Assembly: GCF_001613935.1 (NCBI RefSeq)
Contig: NZ_LQCI01000034.1
Coordinates: forward strand, 783,031-847,030
DNA length: 64,000 bases
Origin: Amycolatopsis regifaucium
GTDB taxonomy: Bacteria; Actinomycetota; Actinomycetes; Mycobacteriales; Pseudonocardiaceae
Reading direction: 5' to 3'
In this document: positions 25,130-32,966 of the stretch, in pieces
Numbering within the stretch: position 1 is the first letter of the stretch
How the letters are laid out: each line of letters begins with the position of its first letter
Program-made: the position numbers and the translations under genes
Notes under the pieces: generated by a model
Databases searched by the model: none
Seen by the model: only the letters and a program-made list of their open reading frames with translations
What the model was told of the DNA's origin: nothing

Positions 25130-25966
25130 ATGGCAACGCCACGCTTGATCTCCGTAGTGACGGCCGTCTTCGAGGGCGGACACCACTACCTCAAGGAGGC
25201 TTACGAGTCCCTGTGCGCTCAGGAGATGCCAGAAGGCTGGTCATGGGAGTGGTGTGTGCAGGAAGACGGCAATAGTGGTGTGCCGAAACAAGAGCTTCCG
25301 GACGATGACCCGCGCGTCCACTACGGCACTGGTTTGGCTGGCCGTGCTGCGGTCACGCGCAACATGGCGCTATCTCAGGCGCAGGGGATCGTGATTCGCA
25401 ACCTCGACGCGGACGACGTGCTGCTGCCGGGTGCATTGGAGCGGGATATCGACGCGTTGCACCGCGTCGCGTGGTGCGTCTCGGCAGGTCTTGACCTGCA
25501 CGAGGATGGGACGACAACGCCCGGGCCGTACGACCCTCCCCATGGCCCCGTCGAGCCCGGCCGCTTCTACAAGGAGCAGGCAGAGGACAGGCTCTCGGTG
25601 CTTGCGGCGAACGTCGCGATGCACACGGACCTCATCTGGTTTTTGGGTGGGTGGATGGCTCTCACGGGGGCCGAGACCATTGCCACGCTGTTGGCGGCGG
25701 AGGCAGTGACGCCCGGGGAGTTCATCGCCGAACCGAGCATGCTCTACCGGAAGCACTCGGCGCAGACTACGGCGTCTGAGTCGTACTGGAATCCGCAGGA
25801 AGACGAGGCGCGTAGGCGGCTTATTCAGATGCGAGTGGAGGCCATTCATGCGAACGGAATTCGGTACGAACCAGCGGCCATTGATGGCGGCGATCTGACG
25901 GCTGAATCAGCTATGCCTCCAGAAGGACGCCAAGCGCAGGGCACGGTGCCGGAGATGTCGCCGTGA
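25130..25966 (+). CDS. Family 2 glycosyltransferase in the tRNA-Tyr island
   Basis: 278 residues. LISVVTAVFEGGHHYLKEAYESL opens a GT-A domain, WEWCVQEDGNSG follows, and IRNLDADDVLLPGALE is the D-x-D metal site at about residue 95. The C-terminal region (SMLYRKHSAQTTASESYWN) resembles other GT2 tails. No membrane helix. Its lower GC and integrase neighbourhood mark it as cargo of the element. The acceptor is unknown; it is not linked to the glycan operon. Confidence 0.82.
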   Translation: MATPRLISVVTAVFEGGHHYLKEAYESLCAQEMPEGWSWEWCVQEDGNSGVPKQELPDDDPRVHYGTGLAGRAAVTRNMALSQAQGIVIRNLDADDVLLPGALERDIDALHRVAWCVSAGLDLHEDGTTTPGPYDPPHGPVEPGRFYKEQAEDRLSVLAANVAMHTDLIWFLGGWMALTGAETIATLLAAEAVTPGEFIAEPSMLYRKHSAQTTASESYWNPQEDEARRRLIQMRVEAIHANGIRYEPAAIDGGDLTAESAMPPEGRQAQGTVPEMSP

Positions 25967-26395
25967 ACATCACCGTCCTGCGCCCTGTTCTGAAAGGCGA
26001 AGAGAAAGAAAGCCGTGAAGCAATTAGATACTGTAGGGAGTATGCGGCAAGACTGTCTACCCGTCTTGTGGTCGGCGCAAAGCTAAACTTTGATCAGGTT
26101 GTAAACAGGTTGGGCGTCTCGAGGAGACGAAACTCGGCAAGTTACCGAAGAGCTTGGCGCGTCGGTTGTATCATTTGCGCTTGTATGGCGACTATGTACA
26201 GATAATCAAGGCATGGTTTGTCGGAAAGCTTCGGCCCTGGCTCCGACCGGCTTCAGAGGTTCACGCGCGCAACTAATGAGGCGTACGAAAGCCACTTTGG
26301 CTACCGTCTTGTGGAAGGGCTTCGAAACTACATTGCGCACCGCGCGATGCCGCCGATCTCTGGAGAAGTTGGCGCGGCATCTACCCCGGCGAGCC
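25963..26395 (+). pseudogene. Decayed lower-GC gene with frameshifts
   Basis: An 80-codon frame starts at GTG 25963 (GTGA overlap with the GT2 stop) and reads KGEEKESREAIRYCREYAARL before losing sense near 26110. Protein-like text resumes in another frame (LPKSLARRLYHLRLYGDYVQ) to about 26220, then returns to the first frame as RFTRATNEAYESHFGYRLVE followed by GLRNYIAHRAMPPIS. Two frameshifts in one ancestral gene explain this. The LRNYIAHR segment has the R-x4-H pattern of HEPN-type domains, which would suit a defence-related cargo gene, but that is speculative. Confidence 0.4.
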
Positions 26396-26615
26396 CGAAG
26401 GTCAGGATCACCGTGCGGCCCGCGTCCCACCAGTCGCTCGTTCCCGTCCCCTGGCTGAGACGTCCGATTCCCACGATCGTGAAGACCACGGCGGCGACGA
26501 CACCGATCATGATCAGGAGGACATCGACCGGTGTCCGTTCCTTGGCAGGCGCGGCCTCCCTCGCTGCTTACCGCTGTTCGCGGTTCATCGGCTTGTCACG
26601 CTGCTCGTCGGTCAT
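26328..26615 (-). pseudogene. Small membrane protein gene with in-frame stop and lost 3' end
   Basis: From ATG 26615 the frame reads MTDEQRDKPMNREQR, hits TAA, then continues in the same frame AAREAAPAKERTPVDVLLIM and a helix IGVVAAVVFTIVGIGRL, then DAGRTVILTFGLAG. After that the text stops looking protein-like, just where the island sequence begins. It looks like a two-helix membrane protein of the host, broken by a nonsense change and possibly cut by the element's end. Reading from a start after the stop is possible but no good start is seen. Confidence 0.45.
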
Positions 26616-26662
26616 GCTGGATACACGTCCGTCGCGCCTCACGGATTGTCGGGCTCACCGCT

Positions 26663-27226
26663 CTACGCGGTTCGATACCGCAGCAGCACGATCCCCGACG
26701 TGAACGCGCGTTCCTCCACCAGCCGCAGCTTGGGCACGGCGGTCGCGCCCTCGAACAGCCGACGGCCTTCGCCCACGACGACCGGGTAGACGAACAGCCG
26801 GTACTCGTCGACCAGTCCGGCGGCGATGAGGGCGTGCACCAGCGAGACGCTGCCGGTGGTCACGATGTCCTTGCCCTCGGCGGCCTTCAGCCTCTCGATC
26901 TCGGAACGCAGGCCACCGGAGAGCACTGTCGTGTTTTCCCACTCCGGCTCCGTCAGCGTGCTGGATACGACGTACTTGTTCACTGAGTCGAGATAAGCCG
27001 AGATGCCCGTCTGGTCATCGGTCTGTTCCGGCCAATAGCCGCGCATGTCCTCGAAGGTGATGCGCCCGAGCAGGAGCGCGTCGGCGGTTTCCCGTTGTTC
27101 GCGGAGCGCGGCCAGAACGTCCGACTGGTCGACGTCCGGGTCGCTGTCACCCGGGCTGAACCAGTCACCCGCCAGTTCGATGACGCCGTCGATCGTGCTG
27201 TTCTCCGTGACGATCAGCTTCCGCAT
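26663..27226 (-). CDS. Dihydrofolate reductase family (RibD C-terminal-like) protein
   Basis: 187 residues from ATG 27226. MRKLIVTENSTIDGVIELAGDWF is the typical opening, ALLLGRITFEDMRGYW the NADP-site region, and DIVTTGSVSLVHALIAAGLVDEYRLFVYPVVVGEGRRLFEG the conserved second half. This is the widespread actinobacterial YyaP/RibD_C group; the physiological substrate is unknown, and it is distinct from housekeeping FolA. It is divergent from a GNAT gene with only 40 bp between the start codons, so promoters must overlap. Confidence 0.88.
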   Translation of the reverse strand: MRKLIVTENSTIDGVIELAGDWFSPGDSDPDVDQSDVLAALREQRETADALLLGRITFEDMRGYWPEQTDDQTGISAYLDSVNKYVVSSTLTEPEWENTTVLSGGLRSEIERLKAAEGKDIVTTGSVSLVHALIAAGLVDEYRLFVYPVVVGEGRRLFEGATAVPKLRLVEERAFTSGIVLLRYRTA

Positions 27227-27266
27227 GCGCCCGACCGTACCGCCGCCCTCCGACAAGAATGGGGCG

Positions 27267-27800
27267 ATGACCCCGCTGCCCTGGCCGTCCACGCCACCGG
27301 CGTACGGATCCGTCGTCCTCCGCGAGTTCACCGAAGCCGACGTCCGTCTCGCGCTCGAACTCGGCGAAGATCCGTACGTGCCGCTCATCGGGAGCCTGCC
27401 CGCACATCCGACGCGTCAGGAAGCCGAAGCCTGGGTACGTCGGCAGCAGAGTCGTCACGCGGAGGGCCGCGGGTTCCCCTTCGTGATCGACGTGGCGGGA
27501 ACCGGGGTCGGGACGGTCGGACTCTGGCTGCGAAAACTGTCCGAAGGCATCGGGATCGTGGGCTATTCGATCTCGCCCGAGCATCGGCGCCGCGGCTTCG
27601 CGTCCGACGCGCTCAAAGCGATCACCCCCTTCGCCTGGACGGTGCCGGGCGTGGAGCGGATCGAGCTGTACATCGAGCCGTGGAACCGCGGCTCGCTGCG
27701 CGCGGCCGAGAAGGCGGGCTATCGGCGCGAAGCGCTGCTGCCCGCCCATCAGGAGATAGGCGGCTTCGCGCGAGACATGCTGCTCTACGCGGCGCCGTGA
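27267..27800 (+). CDS. GNAT family N-acetyltransferase (RimJ-like)
   Basis: 177 residues from ATG 27267. SVVLREFTEADVRLALEL opens the fold, GYSISPEHRRRGFASDALKAI is the acetyl-CoA pyrophosphate loop (R-R-x-G-x-A), and ELYIEPWNRGSLRAAEKAGYRREALL is the signature of the RimJ/RimL group. It probably acetylates a protein N-terminus or a small amine; the substrate cannot be told. Divergent from the DHFR-family gene. Confidence 0.88.
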   Translation: MTPLPWPSTPPAYGSVVLREFTEADVRLALELGEDPYVPLIGSLPAHPTRQEAEAWVRRQQSRHAEGRGFPFVIDVAGTGVGTVGLWLRKLSEGIGIVGYSISPEHRRRGFASDALKAITPFAWTVPGVERIELYIEPWNRGSLRAAEKAGYRREALLPAHQEIGGFARDMLLYAAP

Positions 27801-27826
27801 ACCGCACGCCGCGACGGGTGTCTCCC

Positions 27827-29041
27827 TCAGGCCGTGAGTACTTGTGCGTCGTTGAGAACCAGCATGTCGGTGACGAAGCAGGCCAGGGTGCCGTCGGCGG
27901 CCCGGCCGATCCAGGTGGGATAGCTCCCGTCTCCCCAGCCGGCGTTGAACAGGATGATGTTGCCGTCGACTCCGTCCAGGGTGAGGTCGAGATGGGGCTT
28001 CACCTCGGTGAACCGCTCGATGAAGTCGTCGTCCACCTTCTCGGGAAGAGCGGCGGCATCGGCGAAGCAGCCTGTCCCACTGTCCACGCCGTAGCCGTGG
28101 AAATGCCCGTCCCCGAGGAAGAGCGTGTCCTCTCCCGGCCGCAGCGCGGCCTCCCACGTGGCGACCGGAACGTCGGTGACGACAAGTTTGGCGGCGGCGA
28201 CCCGTAGGTGATCCGGCTCGTCGACGAACCGGATCAGGGCGACCTCGACCGGGTAGTCCCCCGGAGGCACGGTGACGGTGAAGGGTTCGGTTTCCCGATC
28301 GAGGAAGGCCGGGTCCGAGGCGACGAGTTCGCCGCTGGGCATGCGGAGTTTCCCGGCACGCCGGACCTCGACCTCGACGAGGCCGAGATCGTCGCTCAGC
28401 GAAAAGCGCGTACCTGGCGTGAACATCTCTTCCAGGCCCGAAGGCTGCAGAGGAACGGATGGCCGCCAAGGACGCTCTTCGACGGGAAGCGGCGGATCGG
28501 TGTCCGGAACGTCCGGCGTTCGGAGGGTCAGCTGTTTCGATTTCGTGAAGGCCGTCCAGTCGCCGAAGGCGGGTCTCGGCGTGGTCAGTTCGGACACCGT
28601 TTTCCGCACGCTGGTACTGCTCGACCCGCCGCTTTCCCCGTGGGGAGAGCGTTCCACCCAGCCCGTGCCGTCGGGCTGGAAGGTCAGCTCCACGTGGCCT
28701 GCCGTCTTCGGGTCGAATTCCTCCTGGTCGTCGGATTTGTAGGTCCACTGCTCGACCCGCACGAGGAACAGGGCGTCGTCTCCGAGCGCGCGGAACTCGA
28801 ACGAACTCTGGCGCCGCTTCTGCTGATCGAAGTGCACAGTGCGGGCGAAGTGGTGCCCCCAGGCGATTTCGAACAGCACCAGCGGCATTTCGGTGCCGGG
28901 AAGCACCAGTGCGACGGCGTACTGCTCTCCGGTGGCGTCGCGTTCCCGCGCGGTGCCGGGCGAAAGCCTCCCGAGCAGCGCGCGGGCGGCCGGATCCCAG
29001 CCTTCGCAGTAGATGACGTCCAGCAAAGTCCCCTCAGACAT
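27827..29041 (-). CDS. DUF4241 domain protein
   Basis: 404 residues, soluble. The C-terminal half (FLDRETEPFTVTVPPGDYPVEVALIRF ... DSGTGCFADAAAL ... NIILFNAGWGDGSYPTWIGR) matches DUF4241, a domain of unknown function. The N-terminal about 190 residues are a separate beta-rich region (FEIAWGHHFARTVHFDQQKRRQSSFEFRALG). No catalytic residues can be named. ATG at 29041; it follows a TetR gene on the same strand by 38 bp and could be co-transcribed with it. Confidence 0.75.
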   Translation of the reverse strand: MSEGTLLDVIYCEGWDPAARALLGRLSPGTARERDATGEQYAVALVLPGTEMPLVLFEIAWGHHFARTVHFDQQKRRQSSFEFRALGDDALFLVRVEQWTYKSDDQEEFDPKTAGHVELTFQPDGTGWVERSPHGESGGSSSTSVRKTVSELTTPRPAFGDWTAFTKSKQLTLRTPDVPDTDPPLPVEERPWRPSVPLQPSGLEEMFTPGTRFSLSDDLGLVEVEVRRAGKLRMPSGELVASDPAFLDRETEPFTVTVPPGDYPVEVALIRFVDEPDHLRVAAAKLVVTDVPVATWEAALRPGEDTLFLGDGHFHGYGVDSGTGCFADAAALPEKVDDDFIERFTEVKPHLDLTLDGVDGNIILFNAGWGDGSYPTWIGRAADGTLACFVTDMLVLNDAQVLTA

Positions 29042-29079
29042 GGAGCGAACTTAGCGTGGACCCCCGACAAATCGGTGAG

Positions 29080-29718
29080 CTACTCGCGGACCGCGTAGTC
29101 ACCGAAAGCAGGCTCCAGTAGCTCGAAGGCCCGCTTCGCCGCCTTCGTCAGCGCTTCGGCGATCTCGTCGTTGCTCTCGCCGGCGTGCGAACGCCGCAGG
29201 ACCTCGCGGAAGAGGACGCGGTCGATCGCGTTGAGTTCGGCGGCCGCCATTACCGGGGTGACGTCGCCGATGTCGGCACCGGTCTCGGCCGCGAGGAGTT
29301 CGGCGAGCGCGGCCTCCCGCAGTTCGTGCAGCTCACGCAGCCGCGCGGTCAGGGTCGGGCTCTCCAGGACCATCTTCGCGAAGGCAGGCCCGGTGAAGCC
29401 GATCACGGGCGAGTGCTCCGCCACCGCGTCCAGGAAGGTGCGCCGTAGCGCGGCCAGCGCCGACTCACCCGTCTTCCTGGAGCCGACCGCGTTCGCCAGT
29501 CCGTTCGTGAACGCCTCGTGCTGGTCGAGCGCCAGATCCTCTTTGCGCGGGAAGTAGTTGGTGACGGTCTTCTTCGCCACCCTCGCCGCCGCGGCGATCT
29601 CGGCGATCGTCGTCTCTTCGAAGCCCTTCTCGATGAAGAGCATCGTCGCGTGATCGGAGATCAGCTGCCGTGTCTCCTGCTTCTTGAGCTCTCGCAAACC
29701 CACATCCGTGCTGATCAT
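29080..29718 (-). CDS. TetR/AcrR family regulator
   Basis: 212 residues. The N-terminal helix-turn-helix reads ELKKQETRQLISDHATMLFIEKGFEETTIAEIAAAARVAKKTVTNYFPRKEDL, fully typical. The C-terminal ligand domain is all helical. An 8-bp-arm palindrome (29727-29743) sits 9 bp upstream of its ATG and close to a rightward promoter, so it probably represses itself and the small ORF/VOC unit. The ligand is unknown; the VOC product suggests a drug or electrophile response. Confidence 0.92.
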   Translation of the reverse strand: MISTDVGLRELKKQETRQLISDHATMLFIEKGFEETTIAEIAAAARVAKKTVTNYFPRKEDLALDQHEAFTNGLANAVGSRKTGESALAALRRTFLDAVAEHSPVIGFTGPAFAKMVLESPTLTARLRELHELREAALAELLAAETGADIGDVTPVMAAAELNAIDRVLFREVLRRSHAGESNDEIAEALTKAAKRAFELLEPAFGDYAVRE

Positions 29719-29726
29719 GAGCGAAC

Positions 29727-29743
29727 TTTACCACTGTTGTAAA
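29727..29743. promoter_or_regulatory. Likely TetR operator
   Basis: TTTACCACTGTTGTAAA: seven of eight positions are symmetric around 29735. The size and place are right for a TetR dimer between the regulator and the divergent promoter. Confidence 0.6.
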
Positions 29744-29750
29744 AATATCC

Positions 29751-29778
29751 TTGACTTACCTTAGGTTGGATGTAAACT
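29751..29778 (+). promoter_or_regulatory. Sigma-70-type promoter for the small ORF/VOC unit
   Basis: TTGACT (29751-29756), 16-bp spacer, TAAACT (29773-29778). AT-rich against a GC-rich background and 8 bp from the TetR operator; the start would be near 29785. Confidence 0.6.
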
Positions 29779-29816
29779 TACGTCCGTACTACCGACCACT
29801 GAGAGAAAGAGGCTCC

Positions 29817-29960
29817 TTGACCGCTCGAATCCCCCAAGGCAACGAAGGCGCCGACCGCGCCAAGGTCCGCCGGAACGACCGCCGCCATCAGCGGCCGTTC
29901 CCCGGCCGCTCGATGCCCGTGCGCCGCTCGATCGGCGTTCCGCGGCGCAGGTCGTACTGA
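29817..29960 (+). CDS. Possible small Arg-rich protein upstream of the VOC gene
   Basis: A TTG-started frame of 47 codons behind GAAAGAGG, within the leader of the VOC mRNA. The product would be very basic (RRNDRRHQRPFPGRSMPVRR) and has no known domain. The ORF follows the TetR-controlled promoter and ends 47 bp before the VOC ATG. It may be a leader peptide or a chance frame in GC-rich DNA; conservation would decide. Confidence 0.3.
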   Translation: MTARIPQGNEGADRAKVRRNDRRHQRPFPGRSMPVRRSIGVPRRRSY

Positions 29961-30007
29961 CCGCTCAGCCAGTCCGAAAACCCACCGCTGACCTAAGGGG
30001 ATAGCCC

Positions 30008-30388
30008 ATGAACGTCCTGACCTCCACCGTTTCGCTGACCGTCGACGACGTCGCCGCATCCAGTCGCTTCTTCACCGAGCACTTCGGCTTCACCGAGCAG
30101 ATGGCCGCGGAGGGTTTCGTCTCCCTCGGGCACGAAACCGCGAAGGTGAACATCGTCCTGCTCAAGGCGGGGATCGAGGTCCTGCCGGAGCACCTGCGGC
30201 AGCAGCGCGCGGCCGGGGTGATCGTGGCCTTCACGGTCGAGGATCTCGAAGCCGAGGAGAAGCGCTTGCGTGCCGCGGGTGTCGAGATCACGCTGCCGCT
30301 GCGGGAAGAACCGTGGGGAGAGCGGCTCTTCATGGTCACCGACCCGAACGGGGTGCCCGTGGAACTCGTGGAGTGGGTGCAGCAGTAA
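30008..30388 (+). CDS. VOC (glyoxalase/bleomycin-resistance fold) protein
   Basis: 126 residues with the paired beta-alpha-beta3 units of the vicinal-oxygen-chelate fold: SLTVDDVAASSRFFTEHFGF first, and ERLFMVTDPNGVPVELVEW at the end, with the C-terminal Glu at a metal-ligand position. Single-domain members act as dimers to sequester drugs or open electrophiles. AGGGGAT precedes the ATG. It is most likely the target of the adjacent TetR. Confidence 0.88.
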   Translation: MNVLTSTVSLTVDDVAASSRFFTEHFGFTEQMAAEGFVSLGHETAKVNIVLLKAGIEVLPEHLRQQRAAGVIVAFTVEDLEAEEKRLRAAGVEITLPLREEPWGERLFMVTDPNGVPVELVEWVQQ

Positions 30389-30410
30389 AGGATCGCCCAT
30401 CTCGGGGAAA

Positions 30411-30449
30411 CAAAGCGGGGCTTGGTCCACAATGGACCAAGCCCCGCTT
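30411..30449. terminator. 18-bp perfect terminator hairpin
   Basis: AAAGCGGGGCTTGGTCCA (30411-30428), CAA loop, exact complement (30432-30449). It lies between two convergent VOC genes and serves both. Confidence 0.9.
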
Positions 30450-30459
30450 TCCGGTGCCG

Positions 30460-30849
30460 CTACTTCATCGTGGCGAGCTGGATCAGGTTGCCGCAGGTGT
30501 CGTCGAAAACGGCGGTGACCACCGGCCCCATGTCGACGGCGTCCTGGGTGAACTCGACGCCCAGTCCCTTGAGCCGCTCGACCTCGGCGAACACGTCGTC
30601 GACGGCGAACTGGGTGACCGGGATGCCGTCGCTGACCAGGGCTTCCTTGAACGGCTTCGCCGCGGGGTGACCGTCCGGTTCGAGCAGCAGTTCGACGCCG
30701 TCCGGGTCGGCGGGGGAGACCACGGTGAGCCAGCGGGCGTCGCCGGTGGGCACGTCGTGCTTCTTCTGGAACCCCAGCTTCTCGGTGTAAAAGGCGAGCG
30801 CCTTGGCCTGGTCGTCGACGAAGACGCTGGTGAGGTTGACGCGGATCAC
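30460..30849 (-). CDS. VOC family protein co-transcribed with ArsR regulator
   Basis: 129 residues from GTG 30849, which overlaps the ArsR stop as GTGA. RVNLTSVFVDDQAKALAFYTEKLGF begins the first module and VTAVFDDTCGNLIQLATMK closes the second. It is related to the PhnB/glyoxalase-like proteins found next to small ArsR genes in actinobacteria. The substrate is unknown; translation is coupled to the regulator. Confidence 0.9.
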   Translation of the reverse strand: MIRVNLTSVFVDDQAKALAFYTEKLGFQKKHDVPTGDARWLTVVSPADPDGVELLLEPDGHPAAKPFKEALVSDGIPVTQFAVDDVFAEVERLKGLGVEFTQDAVDMGPVVTAVFDDTCGNLIQLATMK

Positions 30850-31136
30850 GGGTTCGGTTCCTTCCGGTCGAGAGGCCACCGCTCGACGATCGAGCGCAGC
30901 GGGCTCGTGTCGATGTGGTGGAACTTGTAGCGGCCTTGCCGCCGGGTGTGCACCAGGCCTGCCTGTTCGAGCATCGCGAGATGCTGCGAAATGGCCTGCC
31001 GCGACGAGGTGAGGCCGTGCTTCATGGTCAGCCGTCCGCAGATCTCGAACAGCGTTTGACCGTCCTTTTCGGTCAATTCGTCGAGGATGACGCGTCGCGT
31101 CGCGTCGCCGATGGCCTTGAACAGGTCGCCGTCCAC
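30846..31136 (-). CDS. ArsR/SmtB family repressor
   Basis: 96 residues, a minimal winged helix: DLFKAIGDATRRVILDELTEKDGQTLFEICGRL, then the recognition helix region SSRQAISQHLAMLEQAGLVHTRRQGRYKFHHID. No Cys pair of the metal-sensing alpha-3 or alpha-5 sites is present, so it probably senses something other than arsenite or zinc. The GTG start at 31136 is only 6 bases past the -10 box, so the mRNA is probably leaderless. Confidence 0.92.
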   Translation of the reverse strand: MDGDLFKAIGDATRRVILDELTEKDGQTLFEICGRLTMKHGLTSSRQAISQHLAMLEQAGLVHTRRQGRYKFHHIDTSPLRSIVERWPLDRKEPNP

Positions 31137-31142
31137 GACCCA

Positions 31143-31172
31143 GTTATAGGCAAGTCGTCACTTGCCTGTCAA
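31143..31172 (-). promoter_or_regulatory. ArsR promoter with operator palindrome in the spacer
   Basis: On the minus strand TTGACA (31172-31167), an 18-bp spacer and TATAAC (31148-31143). A perfect palindrome AGGCAAGT-CGTC-ACTTGCCT (31148-31167) lies between the two boxes. A repressor bound there would block polymerase, so autorepression by the ArsR protein is very likely. Confidence 0.8.
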
Positions 31173-31179
31173 GCCGGGA

Positions 31180-31824
31180 TCAGGAGCCCAGGTACCGCAG
31201 GATCGCGAGGACGCGGCGGCTGTAGCCGGCGGTGTTGGCCAGTCCGAGCTTGTCGAAGATGGCGTTCACGTGCTTCTCGACGGCGCTTTGCGACACGTAC
31301 AGCGACTCGGCGATCCCGGCGTTGGTGTGGCCCTGCGCCATTTTCTCCAGCACTTCACGCTCGCGGGTGGTCAGCTTCGCGAGCGGATCGGTGTGCGTGG
31401 TCCTCGCGAGCAGTCGCCGTACCACCTCCGGATCGAACGCGGCACCGCCCGCGGCCACCCGGTCGAGTGCCTCCAGGAATTCGCCCACCTGGGCGACCCG
31501 GTCTTTCAGGAGATAGCCGACGCGTTCGCCGTCGCCGGTGATCAGTTCGGCCGCGTACCGCTTCTCGACGTATTGAGAGAGCACCAGGACGCCGATCTCC
31601 GGCCAGCGTGTCCGGATTTCGAGTGCGGCGCGAAGGCCCTCGTCGGTGTGGGTCGGCGGCATGCGGACGTCGGTGACGATCACGTCCGGCCGATAAGCGG
31701 CCGTCGTCGAGACGAGTGCTTCGCCGTCTCCGACCGACGCCACGACGTCGTGCCCCTCTTCGACCAGCAGCCGGACCAGGCCCTCCCGGAGCAGGGTCGA
31801 GTCCTCGGCGAGGATCACCCGCAC
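31180..31824 (-). CDS. NarL/LuxR-type response regulator
   Basis: 214 residues from GTG 31824, overlapping the kinase gene by 10 bp. The receiver domain has the acidic pair ED (7-8), phospho-acceptor Asp52 (VIVTDVRMPP) and the Lys of YLLKDRV. The C-terminal helix-turn-helix reads LTTREREVLEKMAQGHTNAGIAESLYVSQSAVEKHVNAIFDKLGL. It is the partner of the kinase encoded immediately upstream. Targets are unknown; the divergent dedA gene is a candidate. Confidence 0.93.
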   Translation of the reverse strand: MRVILAEDSTLLREGLVRLLVEEGHDVVASVGDGEALVSTTAAYRPDVIVTDVRMPPTHTDEGLRAALEIRTRWPEIGVLVLSQYVEKRYAAELITGDGERVGYLLKDRVAQVGEFLEALDRVAAGGAAFDPEVVRRLLARTTHTDPLAKLTTREREVLEKMAQGHTNAGIAESLYVSQSAVEKHVNAIFDKLGLANTAGYSRRVLAILRYLGS

Positions 31825-32966
31825 GGCAGCACCGCCGTCACCACGGTCGGACCGCCGAGCGGACTGTCCACGGTGAACTCCCCGTCCGCCGCCGCGACGC
31901 GCCGCGCGAGACCGGAAAGACCGCCACCGGACTCCCTCGCCCCGCCCGTGCCGTCGTCGGTGATCCGCACCCGCACGCTGTCCCCGTCCCGCTCGGCCTC
32001 GATGTCGATCCGCGTCGCCGCGGCGTGCTTGATCGTATTGGTGACCGCCTCGGACGCGACGAAGTAGGCGACGGTCTCGATGGCCGCCGATGGCCGTTCC
32101 GGCAGGTCGACGCGCAGGTGGACCGGTATGCCCGAGCGTTCCGCGAGCGCCTCCAAAGCCGGATGCAGCCCGTCGGTGTCCAACGCGATCGGATAAACCC
32201 GCCACGAGACCTCGCGCAGATCGTTCAGCGCGCGCTGGGATTCCTCGTGCGCCTGCCGCAGCAGATCCGACGCGTGGTCCGGATCGCCGGTGCGGCGCGC
32301 CCGGCCGAGCAGCATGCCGAGCGCGACGAGCCGCTGCTGGACGCCGTCGTGCAGGTCTCTCTCGATCCTTCGGCGTTCGTCGTTGACCGCTTCGACGACC
32401 TCGGCGCGGCTGGTCGCCAGCTCGGAAACCCGGCGGCGCAACTGTTCCTGCTTGCTGGGGCCGAGGAAGTGCCGCGCCAGCTTGCGATCCAAGGTGGCGA
32501 TGCCGATGAGCCCCTGTACGGAAAGAAAAATGAGCAGTACGCCGAAGAGCGCGGTGGTGACGGGGTCGTACCAGCCGGCGGGCGCGCCGCCGCCGGGCGA
32601 CCTGCCGTCGAGGAGCTGATATCCGATGATCAAGCCGGAGCCGGCACCGAGCAGGATCAACACGAAGATCCCCGCGCTGAGCAGCCCCACGACGCAGCGC
32701 GGGACAAGGTAGGTCATCGCACGGCGGCCGGTGTAGTCCGTCGCGTTCTCGGCGCCGAGGTACTTCTCGAGCCGTCGTCGCTCCACTTCGGACAGTGCGC
32801 GGGCGCCGTCGAAGACGGTCTGTCGCAGCGCGGGGAGCGCGAGCGCGAGACCCCCGAAGAGGACGTAAAAGACCTCCGCGAACGCGGTGGCGGCGCCGAT
32901 CGCCAGGCCCAGCGTGCCGCGGAGCATCTTGCGCAGGTAGCGGCGCGTAGCGGCCGGAACAGGCAT
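31815..32966 (-). CDS. NarL/DesK-type sensor histidine kinase
   Basis: 383 residues. About four membrane helices lie in the first 160 residues (near 20-48, 88-118, 133-158), with an N-terminal sensor-like region. HisKA_3 reads ERRRIERDLHDGVQQRLVAL with the phosphorylated His206. The ATPase domain has SEAVTNTIKHA (N box) and ITDDGTGGARESGGGLSGLARRV (G boxes). It autophosphorylates and passes phosphate to the adjacent regulator. The signal is unknown; it probably senses the membrane or envelope. Confidence 0.93.
   Translation of the reverse strand: MPVPAATRRYLRKMLRGTLGLAIGAATAFAEVFYVLFGGLALALPALRQTVFDGARALSEVERRRLEKYLGAENATDYTGRRAMTYLVPRCVVGLLSAGIFVLILLGAGSGLIIGYQLLDGRSPGGGAPAGWYDPVTTALFGVLLIFLSVQGLIGIATLDRKLARHFLGPSKQEQLRRRVSELATSRAEVVEAVNDERRRIERDLHDGVQQRLVALGMLLGRARRTGDPDHASDLLRQAHEESQRALNDLREVSWRVYPIALDTDGLHPALEALAERSGIPVHLRVDLPERPSAAIETVAYFVASEAVTNTIKHAAATRIDIEAERDGDSVRVRITDDGTGGARESGGGLSGLARRVAAADGEFTVDSPLGGPTVVTAVLPCG

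Larger units (their letters stand above)
24133..26395. mobile_element. Remnant of an integrative element at tRNA-Tyr
   Basis: A frameshifted, 5'-truncated tyrosine integrase points toward the tRNA, followed by a small ORF, a GT2 gene and decayed coding sequence whose base composition drops visibly (runs such as GAAGCAATTAGATACTG near 26020). The right limit is taken where a truncated chromosomal-type membrane gene begins; no clear direct repeat of the tRNA 3' end was found to mark attR. Confidence 0.55.
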
